Source: Pseudomonas sp. PB101 (GTDB lineage: Bacteria > Pseudomonadota > Gammaproteobacteria > Pseudomonadales > Pseudomonadaceae). Taken from it: 59,693 nt of DNA. Shown here one piece after another: positions 29,510-37,422 of this stretch (positions within the stretch are counted from its first letter, which is position 1; each line of letters opens with the position of its first letter). A model generated the notes under the pieces. That model saw only the letters and a program-made list of their open reading frames with translations, made no database searches and had not been told where the DNA came from. The stretch spans positions 1 through 59,693 of the forward strand of contig NZ_RWIR01000031.1 of NCBI RefSeq assembly GCF_009764265.1. The letters run 5' to 3'. The translations under genes were made by a program, and so were the position numbers.

Positions 29510-30226
29510 ATGACTCCTCGGGTATTGATCGTCGATGACGATCCGCTGATTCGCGATCTGCTGCACGCCTACCTGTCCCAGGAAGGCTATGAAGTGCATT
29601 GCGCCGCCACGGCGGAGCTGGCGGAAACCTTCCTGGCCAGCCAGACCGTCGACCTGGTGATGCTCGACATCCGCCTGCCGGGCAAGGACGGCCTGACCCT
29701 GACCCGCGAACTGCGGGTGCGCTCGGAAGTCGGGATCATCCTGATCACCGGGCGCAACGACGAAATCGACCGCATCGTCGGCCTCGAATGCGGCGCCGAT
29801 GACTATGTGATCAAACCCCTCAATCCACGGGAACTGGTGTCCCGGGCGAAAAACCTGATTCGCCGGGTCCGCTATGCGCAAACGCCAGCGCCTGCCGTCG
29901 CGGTGGCCAAACCGGTCAAGCAGTTCGCCGACTGGGCGCTGGACACCGACCGTCGGCGCCTGATCGATGCGTCCGGCAGCGAAACCCTGCTGACCCACGG
30001 CGAATACCAGTTGCTCAGCGTGTTCCTGCGCAACAGCGGCCACACCCTCAGCCGCGACCAGTTGATGGATCAGATCCGCAACCGCGAATGGGTGCCCAAC
30101 GACCGCTCCATCGACGTGCTGGTCGGGCGCCTGCGCCGCAAGTTGCACGACGATCCGGCCGAACCGCAGTTGATCATCACCATCCACGGCGCCGGTTACC
30201 TGTTTACCGCCGGTGTGGCGGCCTGA
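29510..30226 (+). CDS. aruR: OmpR-family response regulator, AruR type
   Basis: The 238-residue protein has a receiver domain (1-120) with the acidic pocket DDD at 9-11, the phosphoacceptor Asp53 in VMLDIRLPG and the conserved lysine in VIKPLNP. A winged-helix OmpR DNA-binding domain follows (about 135-235; RSIDVLVGRLRRKL). In P. aeruginosa an AruRS pair next to the same permease and acyl-CoA genes controls the arginine transaminase pathway, and the identical order here is the reason for the name. The gene is followed after 5 bp by a periplasmic binding protein and then the kinase, one apparent operon. The start has a weak ribosome site. Confidence 0.82.
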   Translation: MTPRVLIVDDDPLIRDLLHAYLSQEGYEVHCAATAELAETFLASQTVDLVMLDIRLPGKDGLTLTRELRVRSEVGIILITGRNDEIDRIVGLECGADDYVIKPLNPRELVSRAKNLIRRVRYAQTPAPAVAVAKPVKQFADWALDTDRRRLIDASGSETLLTHGEYQLLSVFLRNSGHTLSRDQLMDQIRNREWVPNDRSIDVLVGRLRRKLHDDPAEPQLIITIHGAGYLFTAGVAA

Positions 30227-30231
30227 GCCCG

Positions 30232-31005
30232 ATGAGGCGATGGTTTTGCCTGCTGGCGTTGCTGGTGGCCGGCCATGCCGGGGCGGCGGACAAGGTTCGC
30301 TATTGCGATTATCCGGTGTATCCGCCGATCTCCTGGAGCGACGGCAAACAGGTGCGCGGCCTGGCGCCGAGCGTGGTTAAAAACCTGTTCGGCCAGTTGG
30401 GTTATGAGGTCGAGATTGTCGTGCTGGGCAACTGGAAACGCTGCCTGCTGGACGCCGCCGAAGGCCGGGTCGACGTGGTGCTGGCCTACAGCACCGCGCA
30501 ACGCGAGCAGAGCATGCTGTTCTCGACGGTGCCGGTATTGCGCGAAGAAGTGGCGCTGTTCATCAACCGCCAGCACCCGGTGAAGTTCGAACAACTGGAC
30601 GACCTGGCCCGTTACCGTGGCGGCCTGTTGTTCGGCGAGAGCTATGGCGTGGAGTTCGATCAGATGGTCGCGCGCAACAACAATATCGAGTGGGTTTCCG
30701 ACAGCCACCAGAACTTCGGCAAGCTGATTCGCGGGCGCATCGATTTCATCACCCAGGAGCGGCGCACCGGCCAGCTGTACGTGGAAAAATTGCCCGGTGG
30801 CCAGGACATCGTCGCCTTGCCCAAGGCGTTGAGCGTGGACTACCTGCGGGTCGCCGTGTCGCGGCGCTCGCCCTTGGCCGCTCGCATGCCCGAGATCGAT
30901 GCGCAGTTGCAGCGCCTGGTCGATGCCGGCGACATCGAACGCTGGCTCAACGAAAGCGAGGTGACCTACCGCGACATGATCAACCTGCCGGCGGATGCGC
31001 AATGA
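30232..31005 (+). CDS. Periplasmic solute-binding protein of the aruRS operon
   Basis: The 257-residue family-3 (amino-acid type) binding protein has a short Sec signal peptide (cleavage near HAGA, residue 19). The mature part starts DKVRYCDYPVYPPISW, the usual opening of such domains, and contains VDVVLAYSTAQRE. It lies between the response regulator (5 bp before) and the hybrid kinase, whose ATG overlaps its stop codon in ATGA. No transporter genes accompany it. It may be a sensory co-receptor that presents a ligand to the kinase's periplasmic domain; this role is inferred from position. Confidence 0.82.
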   Translation: MRRWFCLLALLVAGHAGAADKVRYCDYPVYPPISWSDGKQVRGLAPSVVKNLFGQLGYEVEIVVLGNWKRCLLDAAEGRVDVVLAYSTAQREQSMLFSTVPVLREEVALFINRQHPVKFEQLDDLARYRGGLLFGESYGVEFDQMVARNNNIEWVSDSHQNFGKLIRGRIDFITQERRTGQLYVEKLPGGQDIVALPKALSVDYLRVAVSRRSPLAARMPEIDAQLQRLVDAGDIERWLNESEVTYRDMINLPADAQ

Positions 31006-33257
31006 TTCGCGCTCGTCCCGGTGGGCTGCTACGACGGCTGCTGCTGTTCATCCTGCTGTTCAGCCTGTGCTTCACCGTGCTCGCCAGCAGCGTGCAACTG
31101 TACATCGAGTATCGCCGGGAAATGCGCGACATCGATGCGCGCATGGAGCTGATCCGCGCCGGTTATCTGGCCAGCCTGGAGCGCAGCCTCTGGGACTTGA
31201 ACCAGGAACAGCTGAACGTGCAGTTGCGCGGCCTGGTGGACTTCTCCGACGTCGCCCGGGTGCATCTGAGCAGTGCCGATTTCGACCTGGTGCAGGGCAA
31301 TCCAGACCCGGCGGGACCGTTGCGTATCGAGCGCTTTGCCCTGGACTATCAGCCGCCGTCCGGCCCGTTGCGCCACCTTGGCGAGCTGGAGGTCAGTACC
31401 GATCTGGGGGCGGTGTACCAGCGTCTCTACGCCACCGGTTTGACCAGCCTGTTGTGGATGGCGGTGTTCCTCTGCGGCCTGGCCGTGGCGTTGTCGGGGT
31501 TGTTTTATCGACTGGTGACCCGCCACCTGAAAGTCATGGCCGAGTTTGCCCGGCGCATCGCCGCCGGTGAATGGCACGAACCCCTGCACCTGGACAAGCG
31601 TCGCGGCAGTGATGAAATCGACACCGTGGCCCACGCGCTGGACGACATGCGCCGGGCGATCCTGCGCGACATCGAGCGCCGGGAAACCGATCGCCTGGCC
31701 CTGCAGGACAACCGCGACGAACTGCTGAAAATGGTCGAGCGCCGTACTGCCAGCCTGATGCGCGCCAAGGATGAGGCGGAAGCGGCCAACCTCGCCAAAT
31801 CGCGGTTCCTGGCGACCATGAGCCATGAACTGCGCACGCCGCTCAACGGCATCCTCGGCATGGCCGAGCTGCTGCGCGGCGCGGGTCTGGACGCCCAGGA
31901 CGGCAAACGCCTGGATGCCTTGCACAAGGCCGGCGAAGGCTTGCTGACGATCCTCAATGAAGTGCTGTATTTCGCCAAGCTGGAGGAGGGCGTCAGCCAC
32001 CCCGAGCCGGTGGATTTCTCGCTGCGCCAGTTGCTCGACGAGGTGCTGACACTGCTGGAGCCGCGCGCGCTCGGCAACGACACGGTCCTCAGTTGCCGCG
32101 TCGACCAGCGGATTGCCGAACATCACCACGGCGCCGAGCAGTTTTTGCGTCAGGTGCTGAGCAACCTGTTGGCCAACGCGATCAAGTTCACCGAAGGCGG
32201 CGAAGTCAGCGTCGAGGTAGCGCTGCTCAACGAAACCGGCGAACAGGGCGGGCAACGCCTGCGGGTCAGCGTCACTGACGACGGCATCGGCATTGCCCCG
32301 GCAATGCAGGCGAAGATTTTCGAGCGCTTCACCCAGGCCAGCGAAGAAGTCGCGCAACGTTTTGGCGGCACCGGGTTGGGGTTGGCGATCTGCAAGCATC
32401 TGGTGGAGCAGATGGGTGGCAACATCGGCGTCGACAGCGAAGAGGGGCGCGGCAGTTGCTTCTGGTTCGAGCTGTCCTTGCAGCCGGCCAGCGCCGTAGT
32501 TGCAATTGCGCCGGTTCGCGCGGCGGGGCCGGCGTTGAACATCCTGGTGGTCGAAGACGTGGCGCTCAATCGCGAAGTGGCCAAGGGTTTGCTGCAACGG
32601 GACGGCCACCGGGTGTGGCTGGCCGAAGAAGCGGAGCAGGCGCTGCAACACTGTGCCGCGCAGGTTTTCGATTTACTGCTGCTGGACGTGCACCTGCCGG
32701 GCATCAGCGGTGTCGAGTTATGCAGGCAGATCCGCAACAGCGACGGGCCGAATCGCCGCACGCGGATTTTCGCCCTGACCGCCAGCGTGCAGCCGGCGCT
32801 GGTGCGCGGTTATCTGGAGGCCGGCATGGACGGCGTCCTGGCCAAACCCCTGAAGTTGGAAAACCTGCGCCAGGTGCTGGAAGGGCATGTGCCCGTCGCC
32901 GAGGCGGTTGCGGGTGATGAGACGATGGACTGGCCGCTGTTGCAGACCCATCGCACCCTGCTTGGCGAGCAGAAAGTCCAGGGCTTGCTGGCGGTGCTGC
33001 GCGACTCGATCGTTCAGCACCGCGATGCACTCACGGAGGCCATTGCCGCCGATGACTGCACAGAGGTCGCGCAACTGGCGCACCGTCTGGCCGGCAGCGG
33101 CGATTCGCTGGGCTTTCGTGCCTTGGCCAATACCCTGAGGGCGCTGGAGGCGTTGGCGCTGGTCAACGATGAATCGGCGATCCGCCGCATGACCCCGGCG
33201 CTGGATGAGCAATTGCAACTCGCGCTGAACACCCTCAAAGGCCTGTTGCAGAGCTGA
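31002..33257 (+). CDS. aruS: Hybrid sensor histidine kinase, AruS type (HK-REC-Hpt)
   Basis: The 751-residue inner-membrane kinase has membrane helices at about 11-33 and 146-170 flanking a 110-residue periplasmic sensor. HAMP (about 170-225), a coiled linker, HisKA with His275 (SHELRTP), HATPase (about 375-495; TDDGIG, GGTGLGL), a receiver with Asp562 (LLLDVHLPG) and a C-terminal Hpt with His694 (AHRLAGS) follow. The order predicts a four-step phosphorelay, His275 to Asp562 to His694 to Asp53 of the response regulator. The start overlaps the binding-protein stop. By synteny with P. aeruginosa aruRS it should respond to arginine or a related compound. Confidence 0.85.
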   Translation: MIRARPGGLLRRLLLFILLFSLCFTVLASSVQLYIEYRREMRDIDARMELIRAGYLASLERSLWDLNQEQLNVQLRGLVDFSDVARVHLSSADFDLVQGNPDPAGPLRIERFALDYQPPSGPLRHLGELEVSTDLGAVYQRLYATGLTSLLWMAVFLCGLAVALSGLFYRLVTRHLKVMAEFARRIAAGEWHEPLHLDKRRGSDEIDTVAHALDDMRRAILRDIERRETDRLALQDNRDELLKMVERRTASLMRAKDEAEAANLAKSRFLATMSHELRTPLNGILGMAELLRGAGLDAQDGKRLDALHKAGEGLLTILNEVLYFAKLEEGVSHPEPVDFSLRQLLDEVLTLLEPRALGNDTVLSCRVDQRIAEHHHGAEQFLRQVLSNLLANAIKFTEGGEVSVEVALLNETGEQGGQRLRVSVTDDGIGIAPAMQAKIFERFTQASEEVAQRFGGTGLGLAICKHLVEQMGGNIGVDSEEGRGSCFWFELSLQPASAVVAIAPVRAAGPALNILVVEDVALNREVAKGLLQRDGHRVWLAEEAEQALQHCAAQVFDLLLLDVHLPGISGVELCRQIRNSDGPNRRTRIFALTASVQPALVRGYLEAGMDGVLAKPLKLENLRQVLEGHVPVAEAVAGDETMDWPLLQTHRTLLGEQKVQGLLAVLRDSIVQHRDALTEAIAADDCTEVAQLAHRLAGSGDSLGFRALANTLRALEALALVNDESAIRRMTPALDEQLQLALNTLKGLLQS

Positions 33258-33265
33258 CGTACAAG

Positions 33266-33281
33266 TTTGTTACGACTTTGT
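33266..33281 (+). promoter_or_regulatory. TTTGT/TTGTTAC direct repeat upstream of the permease
   Basis: TTTGTTACGAC is followed by TTTGTACAAC, giving TTTGT repeats at an 11-bp period, as OmpR-family regulators often bind. A related TGTTACA pair is found upstream of the enoyl-CoA hydratase gene. AruR binding is a hypothesis. Confidence 0.4.
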
Positions 33282-33374
33282 ACAACTTCGATCCTGATGG
33301 TCAACGCGAACTTACATGGCTTTCCAATAATCGACGCAACCGCCGCAGCGCGGTCTTCGAAGCTTATTGGAGAT

Positions 33375-33382
33375 AATAATAA
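33375..33382 (+). promoter_or_regulatory. A-rich Hfq/Crc-type motif at the leader ORF start
   Basis: AATAATAA fits the AANAANAA pattern bound by Hfq-Crc and lies between the GGAG ribosome site (33369-33372) and the ATG of the leader ORF, where it would block initiation. Catabolite repression of the permease operon would follow. Confidence 0.5.
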
Positions 33383-33456
33383 TGAATTGCCGTAAAGCTG
33401 ATCCCTCCCTGCGCCGTGACGTCCTGTCGCGCGTTGCACACCTCACCGACTGCTGA
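33382..33456 (+). CDS. 24-codon leader ORF upstream of the amino-acid permease
   Basis: GGAG stands nine bases before this ATG, one of the better ribosome sites in the window. The ORF encodes MNCRKADPSLRRDVLSRV followed by AHLTDC, with four arginines (4, 11, 12, 17), two of them adjacent. Its TGA lies inside the GAGGTG ribosome site of the permease, whose ATG follows 9 nt later. That geometry suggests translational coupling or an attenuating leader peptide, and the arginine content suits an arginine-related operon. It is shorter than most gene finders accept. I cannot verify conservation, so a chance ORF remains possible. Confidence 0.6.
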   Translation: MNCRKADPSLRRDVLSRVAHLTDC

Positions 33457-33465
33457 GGTGCCGAC

Positions 33466-34878
33466 ATGAACGAGAACACTGATCGTAAAGGCATACAGCT
33501 GACCCGCGCCCTGAAAAGCCGGCACATTTTCATGCTGTCCCTGGGTGGCGTCATCGGCACCGGGCTGTTCATGGGCTCCGGCGTGACCATCAACCAGGGG
33601 GGCCCGGTCGGGGCGATCCTGGCTTACCTGGTCGCCGGTTTCCTGATGTACCTGGTGATGGTCTGCCTGGGCGAACTGTCGGTGCAGATGCCGGTGTCCG
33701 GTTCGTTCCAGACCCACGCCACCAAGTACATCGGCCCGGCCACCGGGTTCATGATCGGTTGGGTGTACTGGATGAGCTGGGCCACCACCGTCGGCCTGGA
33801 GTTCACCGCCGCCGGCATGCTGATGACGCGCTGGTTCCCGACTGTGCCGATCTGGTACTGGTCGGCACTGTTCGTGGTGGTGCTGTTCGGTATCAATGCC
33901 ATGGCGACCCGCGCGTTCGGTGAAGCGGAATACTGGTTCTCGGGGATCAAGGTCGCGGCGATTCTCGGTTTCATCGTGGTCGGCGTGCTGGTGATCTTCG
34001 GCGTGATGCCCCTGAGCAGCGGCGCCCCGGCACCGATGGCGAGCAACCTGCTTGGCGATTCGCTGTTCCCCAATGGCCTGTCGGCGGTGTTCGCGGTGAT
34101 GATGACCGTGGTCTACGCGTTCCAGGGTTGCGAAATCATGGGCGTGGCCGCCGGTGAAACCGATCAGCCGGAAAAGAGCATTCCGCGGGCCGTGCGCAAC
34201 GTGGTGTTCCGCGTGCTGATCTTCTACGTGCTGGCGATCATCGTGCTGTCGGCCATCGTGCCGTGGCAGCAGGCGGGGCTGATGGAAAGCCCGTTCGTGC
34301 AGGTGTTCGACATGGTCGGCATTCCCTATGCGGCCGACCTGATGAATTTCGTGATCCTCACCGCGATCCTGTCGGTGGGCAACTCCGGCCTGTACGCCTC
34401 GACGCGCATCCTGTGGGCGATGTCGAAAACCGGCATGGCGCCGAAAAGCCTGTCGCCATTGAGCAAGCGCGGCGTGCCGTTGCGCGCCTTGAGCATCACC
34501 CTGTGCTTCGCGCTGGTGTCGCTGATGACCAGCTTCGTCGCCGCTGACACCTTGTTCATGGTGCTGATGGCGGTGAGCGGCATGTCCGGCACCGTGACCT
34601 GGATTGTCATCGCGCTGGCGCAGTACAAGTTCCGCAAGGCCTGGCTGCGTGACGGCAACAAACTCAGCGACCTGAAGTACCGCGCACCGTGGTTCCCGGT
34701 GCTGCCGCTGATGTGCATCACGCTGTGCTGCTCGCTGTTCGTGTTCCTGGCCCTGGATGAAACCCAGCGTCCGTCGCTGTATTGGGGCTTTGGCTTCATT
34801 GCGCTGTGCTATGGCGCGTACTTCCTGATTCATCGCAAGCGCCAGGGCGTGCTGGCACCGAGCTTGCCGACTGCCTGA
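33466..34878 (+). CDS. APC-family amino-acid permease (MmuP/AroP-like)
   Basis: The 470-residue protein has 12 membrane helices and the APC signature near the N-terminus (LSLGGVIGTGLFMGSG). CLGELSVQMPVSGSF and the PWQQAGLMESPFVQVF stretch strongly recall E. coli MmuP, the S-methylmethionine permease, and the lysine/aromatic permease group. It imports an amino acid with protons. In the P. aeruginosa arginine-transaminase region a permease gene occupies the same position between the kinase and the acyl-CoA genes. Arginine or a related basic amino acid is therefore likely here, though the MmuP resemblance leaves other substrates open. Confidence 0.87.
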   Translation: MNENTDRKGIQLTRALKSRHIFMLSLGGVIGTGLFMGSGVTINQGGPVGAILAYLVAGFLMYLVMVCLGELSVQMPVSGSFQTHATKYIGPATGFMIGWVYWMSWATTVGLEFTAAGMLMTRWFPTVPIWYWSALFVVVLFGINAMATRAFGEAEYWFSGIKVAAILGFIVVGVLVIFGVMPLSSGAPAPMASNLLGDSLFPNGLSAVFAVMMTVVYAFQGCEIMGVAAGETDQPEKSIPRAVRNVVFRVLIFYVLAIIVLSAIVPWQQAGLMESPFVQVFDMVGIPYAADLMNFVILTAILSVGNSGLYASTRILWAMSKTGMAPKSLSPLSKRGVPLRALSITLCFALVSLMTSFVAADTLFMVLMAVSGMSGTVTWIVIALAQYKFRKAWLRDGNKLSDLKYRAPWFPVLPLMCITLCCSLFVFLALDETQRPSLYWGFGFIALCYGAYFLIHRKRQGVLAPSLPTA

Positions 34879-34901
34879 TCCCTTGAGCTGAACACAACCC
34901 C

Positions 34902-34993
34902 CTGTGGGAGCTGGCTTGCCAGCGATAGCGGTATGTCAGTCAACAGAGATGTTGAATGTGATGCCGTCATCGCGGGCCAGCCCGCTCCCACAG
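34902..34993. repeat. REP pair, mixed type
   Basis: A TGTGGGAGCTGGCTTGCCAG motif and an inverted CGGGCCAGCCCGCTCCCACA motif enclose about 45 bp containing GATGTTGAATGTGATGCC, the same filler seen in the pair at 20893-20984. Confidence 0.8.
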
Positions 34994-35035
34994 TGTTTTG
35001 TGGCATCCCCAGCTTCTATGCACACCGCAGATTCC

Positions 35036-35137
35036 CTGTAGGAGCGAGCCTGCTCGCGATGGTCGTCAACGATAACGCGGGCTGTCTGGTTTCCCGCGGT
35101 GGCCTTGCGTCTCTCGCGAGCAGGCTCGCTCCTACAG
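35036..35137. repeat. REPIN (GAGCCTGCTCGCGAT type)
   Basis: Inverted GAGCGAGCCTGCTCGCGA motifs enclose a spacer beginning GGTCGTCAACGATAACGC, the segment common to all five copies of this type in the window. Confidence 0.85.
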
Positions 35138-35241
35138 GGGGGTGTGGTGGCGGGAAGACCGCGTGTCACCAGTTGTTCGAAGTTGTAACAGCGCCTGCGG
35201 TCCATACTCGCCAATATTGAAATAATTCAATAAAACCAATG

Positions 35242-35269
35242 TGTTACAGATTTTTTGAGCTTGTTACAG
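35242..35269 (+). promoter_or_regulatory. TGTTACAG direct repeat upstream of the aru catabolic operon
   Basis: TGTTACAG occurs at 35242-35249 and 35262-35269 (20-bp period), with an inverted TGTAACA at 35184-35190. A TTGTTAC box is also found upstream of the permease. The shared motif suggests a common regulator, possibly AruR. Confidence 0.45.
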
Positions 35270-35365
35270 CTCGTTTCTCCACCGATTGCCGCCTTACTGA
35301 ACACTCGTTTAGTATGGCCTCAAGTCGCATCACCTCAGACCAATCACAATAATTCGAGGATTCCC

Positions 35366-36157
35366 ATGACCACTCAATCGTCGCTGCTCAGCCAGGTCGA
35401 AGCAGGCGTTGCCTGGATCACCCTCAATCGCACGGCCCAGCGCAATGCGTTGGACATTCCGACGCTGAAGAACCTGCATGCCTTGCTCGACGGTTTCAAC
35501 GCCGACCCGGCGGTGCGCGTGGTGGTGTTGACGGGGAGTGGCCGCAGCTTCTGCGCCGGTGCCGACCTCGATGAATGGGCCGATGCCGAAGCCCGGGGCG
35601 CCCTGGAAACCTACGGCTGGACCGAAACCGCCCACGCCCTGATGACCCGTCTGCACAGCCTGGAAAAACCCACCATCGCCGCCATCAACGGCACCGCCGT
35701 CGGCGCCGGCATGGACCTGACCCTGTGCTGCGACCTGCGCATCGCCGGGCAATCGGCGCGCTTCAAGGCCGGCTACACCAGCATGGCGTACTCGCCGGAT
35801 GCCGGCGCCAGTTGGCACCTGCCACGCCTGATCGGCAGCGAACAGGCCAAGCGCCTGTTGTTCCTCGACGAATTGTGGGGGGCCGACCGCGCACTGGCCG
35901 CCGGACTGGTCGGCGAAGTCTGCGCCGACGAGCAACTGCTGACGGTCACCCATGAGCTGGCCGCACGCCTGGCCGCCGGTCCGACTTTCGCCTTCGCCCA
36001 GACCAAAAAACTCATGCGTGAAGGCGCCGAACGCAGCCTGGCCGAACAACTGCAAGCCGAGCTCGCCGCCGGCCTGCTGTGCGGTCGCAGCGAAGACGGC
36101 ACAGAAGCCCTGCGCGCCGCCATGGAAAAACGCCCGGCGAACTTCGTCGGCCGCTAA
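35366..36157 (+). CDS. Enoyl-CoA hydratase/isomerase-family protein
   Basis: The 263-residue crotonase-fold protein has the oxyanion-hole segments SFCAGADLDEW (about residues 63-73) and INGTAVGAGMDL (about 107-118). The catalytic glutamate region of true hydratases is replaced by AYSPDAGASWHL, so hydration may not be its reaction; isomerase, lyase or hydrolase activity is possible. A GAGGA site precedes ATG 35366. It is the first gene of a six-gene run that includes an acyl-CoA dehydrogenase, an acyl-CoA ligase, AruI, AruH and an aldehyde dehydrogenase, the same set I recall next to aruHI in P. aeruginosa. Confidence 0.87.
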   Translation: MTTQSSLLSQVEAGVAWITLNRTAQRNALDIPTLKNLHALLDGFNADPAVRVVVLTGSGRSFCAGADLDEWADAEARGALETYGWTETAHALMTRLHSLEKPTIAAINGTAVGAGMDLTLCCDLRIAGQSARFKAGYTSMAYSPDAGASWHLPRLIGSEQAKRLLFLDELWGADRALAAGLVGEVCADEQLLTVTHELAARLAAGPTFAFAQTKKLMREGAERSLAEQLQAELAAGLLCGRSEDGTEALRAAMEKRPANFVGR

Positions 36158-36168
36158 TCGCAGCGGTC

Positions 36169-36193
36169 CTGTAGGCGCTGGCTTGCCAGCGAT
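36169..36193. repeat. Single REP motif
   Basis: One copy, TGTAGGCGCTGGCTTGCCAG, lies in the 86-bp gap between the enoyl-CoA hydratase and acyl-CoA dehydrogenase genes, the only REP inside the aru catabolic operon. Confidence 0.7.
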
Positions 36194-36243
36194 CACCTTC
36201 AGCCTCGCACACCATTCTTTGTGAACGAACAACAGGTAGCACC

Positions 36244-37404
36244 ATGAATTTCCAACTGACCCAAGAACAAGAAATGTTGGTGGACTCGGTACGCAGCTTC
36301 GTCGAGAAGGAACTGCTGCCCTATGAAGAGCAAGTCGACCGCGCCGACGAGGTGTCCCCGGAACTGGCCGCGCAGATTCGCGGCAAGGCGATTGCCGCCG
36401 GTTTCTACGCCTTCAACATGCCCGAGGAAGTGGGCGGTGGCGGCCTGGACTACCTGTCCCAGGCGCTGATCGAGCGTGAACTGTCGAAGGTCTCCTGGGC
36501 GCTGCACGTGTTCGTCGCACGGCCGTCGAAAATCCTCATGGCCTGCACCGGCGACCAGATCAACGACTACCTGTTGCCGAGCATCCAGGGCGAGAAGATC
36601 GACTGCTTCGCCCTGACCGAACCGGGCGCCGGTTCCGATGCCAATGCGATCAAGACCCGCGCCGTGCGTGAAGGCGACGACTTCATTCTCAACGGCAGCA
36701 AGCACTTCATCAGCCACGCCGGCCATGCCGATTTCGCCATCGTCTTCGCCGTCACCGACACCTACGAGCACAACGGCAAAAAGCGCAACGCCGTGACCTC
36801 GTTCCTGGTCGACCGCAATACCCCGGGCATGACCATCCGCCGTGGCCCCAAGTGCGTGAGCAACCGTGGTTACCACACCTTCGAAATGTTCTTCGACGAC
36901 TGCCGCGTGCCGGCCAGCAAAGTGCTGGGCGAAGTCGGCAAGGGTTGGGACGTGGCCAACGCCTGGCTGACCGCCGGGCGGGTGATGGTCGCGGCCAACT
37001 GCGTCGGTCAGGCCCAGCGTGCACTGGATGTGTCCTTGCAATGGGCGGCGGACCGCAAGCAATTCGGCCAGCCGATCGGTACCTACCAGGGAGTGTCGTT
37101 CAAATTGGCCGACATGGCCACGCAGATTCGCGCTGCTGAACTGCTGACCCTGCACACCGCCTGGAAAATGGACCAGGGCACCATGACCGATGGCGAGGCC
37201 GGCATGGCCAAGCTGTTCGCCAGTGAAGTGCTCGGGCGTACCGCCGATGAAGCGGTGCAGATCTTCGGCGGCATGGGCCTGATGGACGAAGGCCCGGTGG
37301 AGCGCATCTGGCGCAACGCGCGGATCGAGCGGATCTGGGAAGGCACTTCGGAAATCCAGCGCCACATCATTTCCCGCGAGCTGCTGCGGCCGCTGCTGCG
37401 CTGA
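36244..37404 (+). CDS. Acyl-CoA dehydrogenase
   Basis: The 386-residue FAD enzyme introduces a 2,3 double bond into an acyl-CoA. It has the three-part ACAD fold, with the substrate/FAD segment CFALTEPGAGSDANA (about residues 120-134), the middle beta domain, and the C-terminal helices with QIFGGMGLMDEGPVERIWRN (split) and WEGTSEIQRHIISREL. It has normal full length. The gene lies 86 bp after the crotonase-family gene and 18 bp before the acyl-CoA ligase gene. Together they form a short beta-oxidation-like module inside the arginine transaminase cluster; the acyl chain is unknown. Confidence 0.92.
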   Translation: MNFQLTQEQEMLVDSVRSFVEKELLPYEEQVDRADEVSPELAAQIRGKAIAAGFYAFNMPEEVGGGGLDYLSQALIERELSKVSWALHVFVARPSKILMACTGDQINDYLLPSIQGEKIDCFALTEPGAGSDANAIKTRAVREGDDFILNGSKHFISHAGHADFAIVFAVTDTYEHNGKKRNAVTSFLVDRNTPGMTIRRGPKCVSNRGYHTFEMFFDDCRVPASKVLGEVGKGWDVANAWLTAGRVMVAANCVGQAQRALDVSLQWAADRKQFGQPIGTYQGVSFKLADMATQIRAAELLTLHTAWKMDQGTMTDGEAGMAKLFASEVLGRTADEAVQIFGGMGLMDEGPVERIWRNARIERIWEGTSEIQRHIISRELLRPLLR

Positions 37405-37422
37405 TCGGCCCGGAGAACTTCC

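Larger units (their letters stand above)
34879..35365. other. Spacer with two REP doublets and the aru operon promoter
   Basis: This 487-bp stretch has no gene. It contains a mixed REP pair (34902-34993), a REPIN (35036-35137), an AT-rich promoter-like part with the palindrome ATTGAA-ATAA-TTCAAT (35216-35231), and TGTTACAG boxes. The only ORFs in it are translations of the repeats. Confidence 0.6.
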
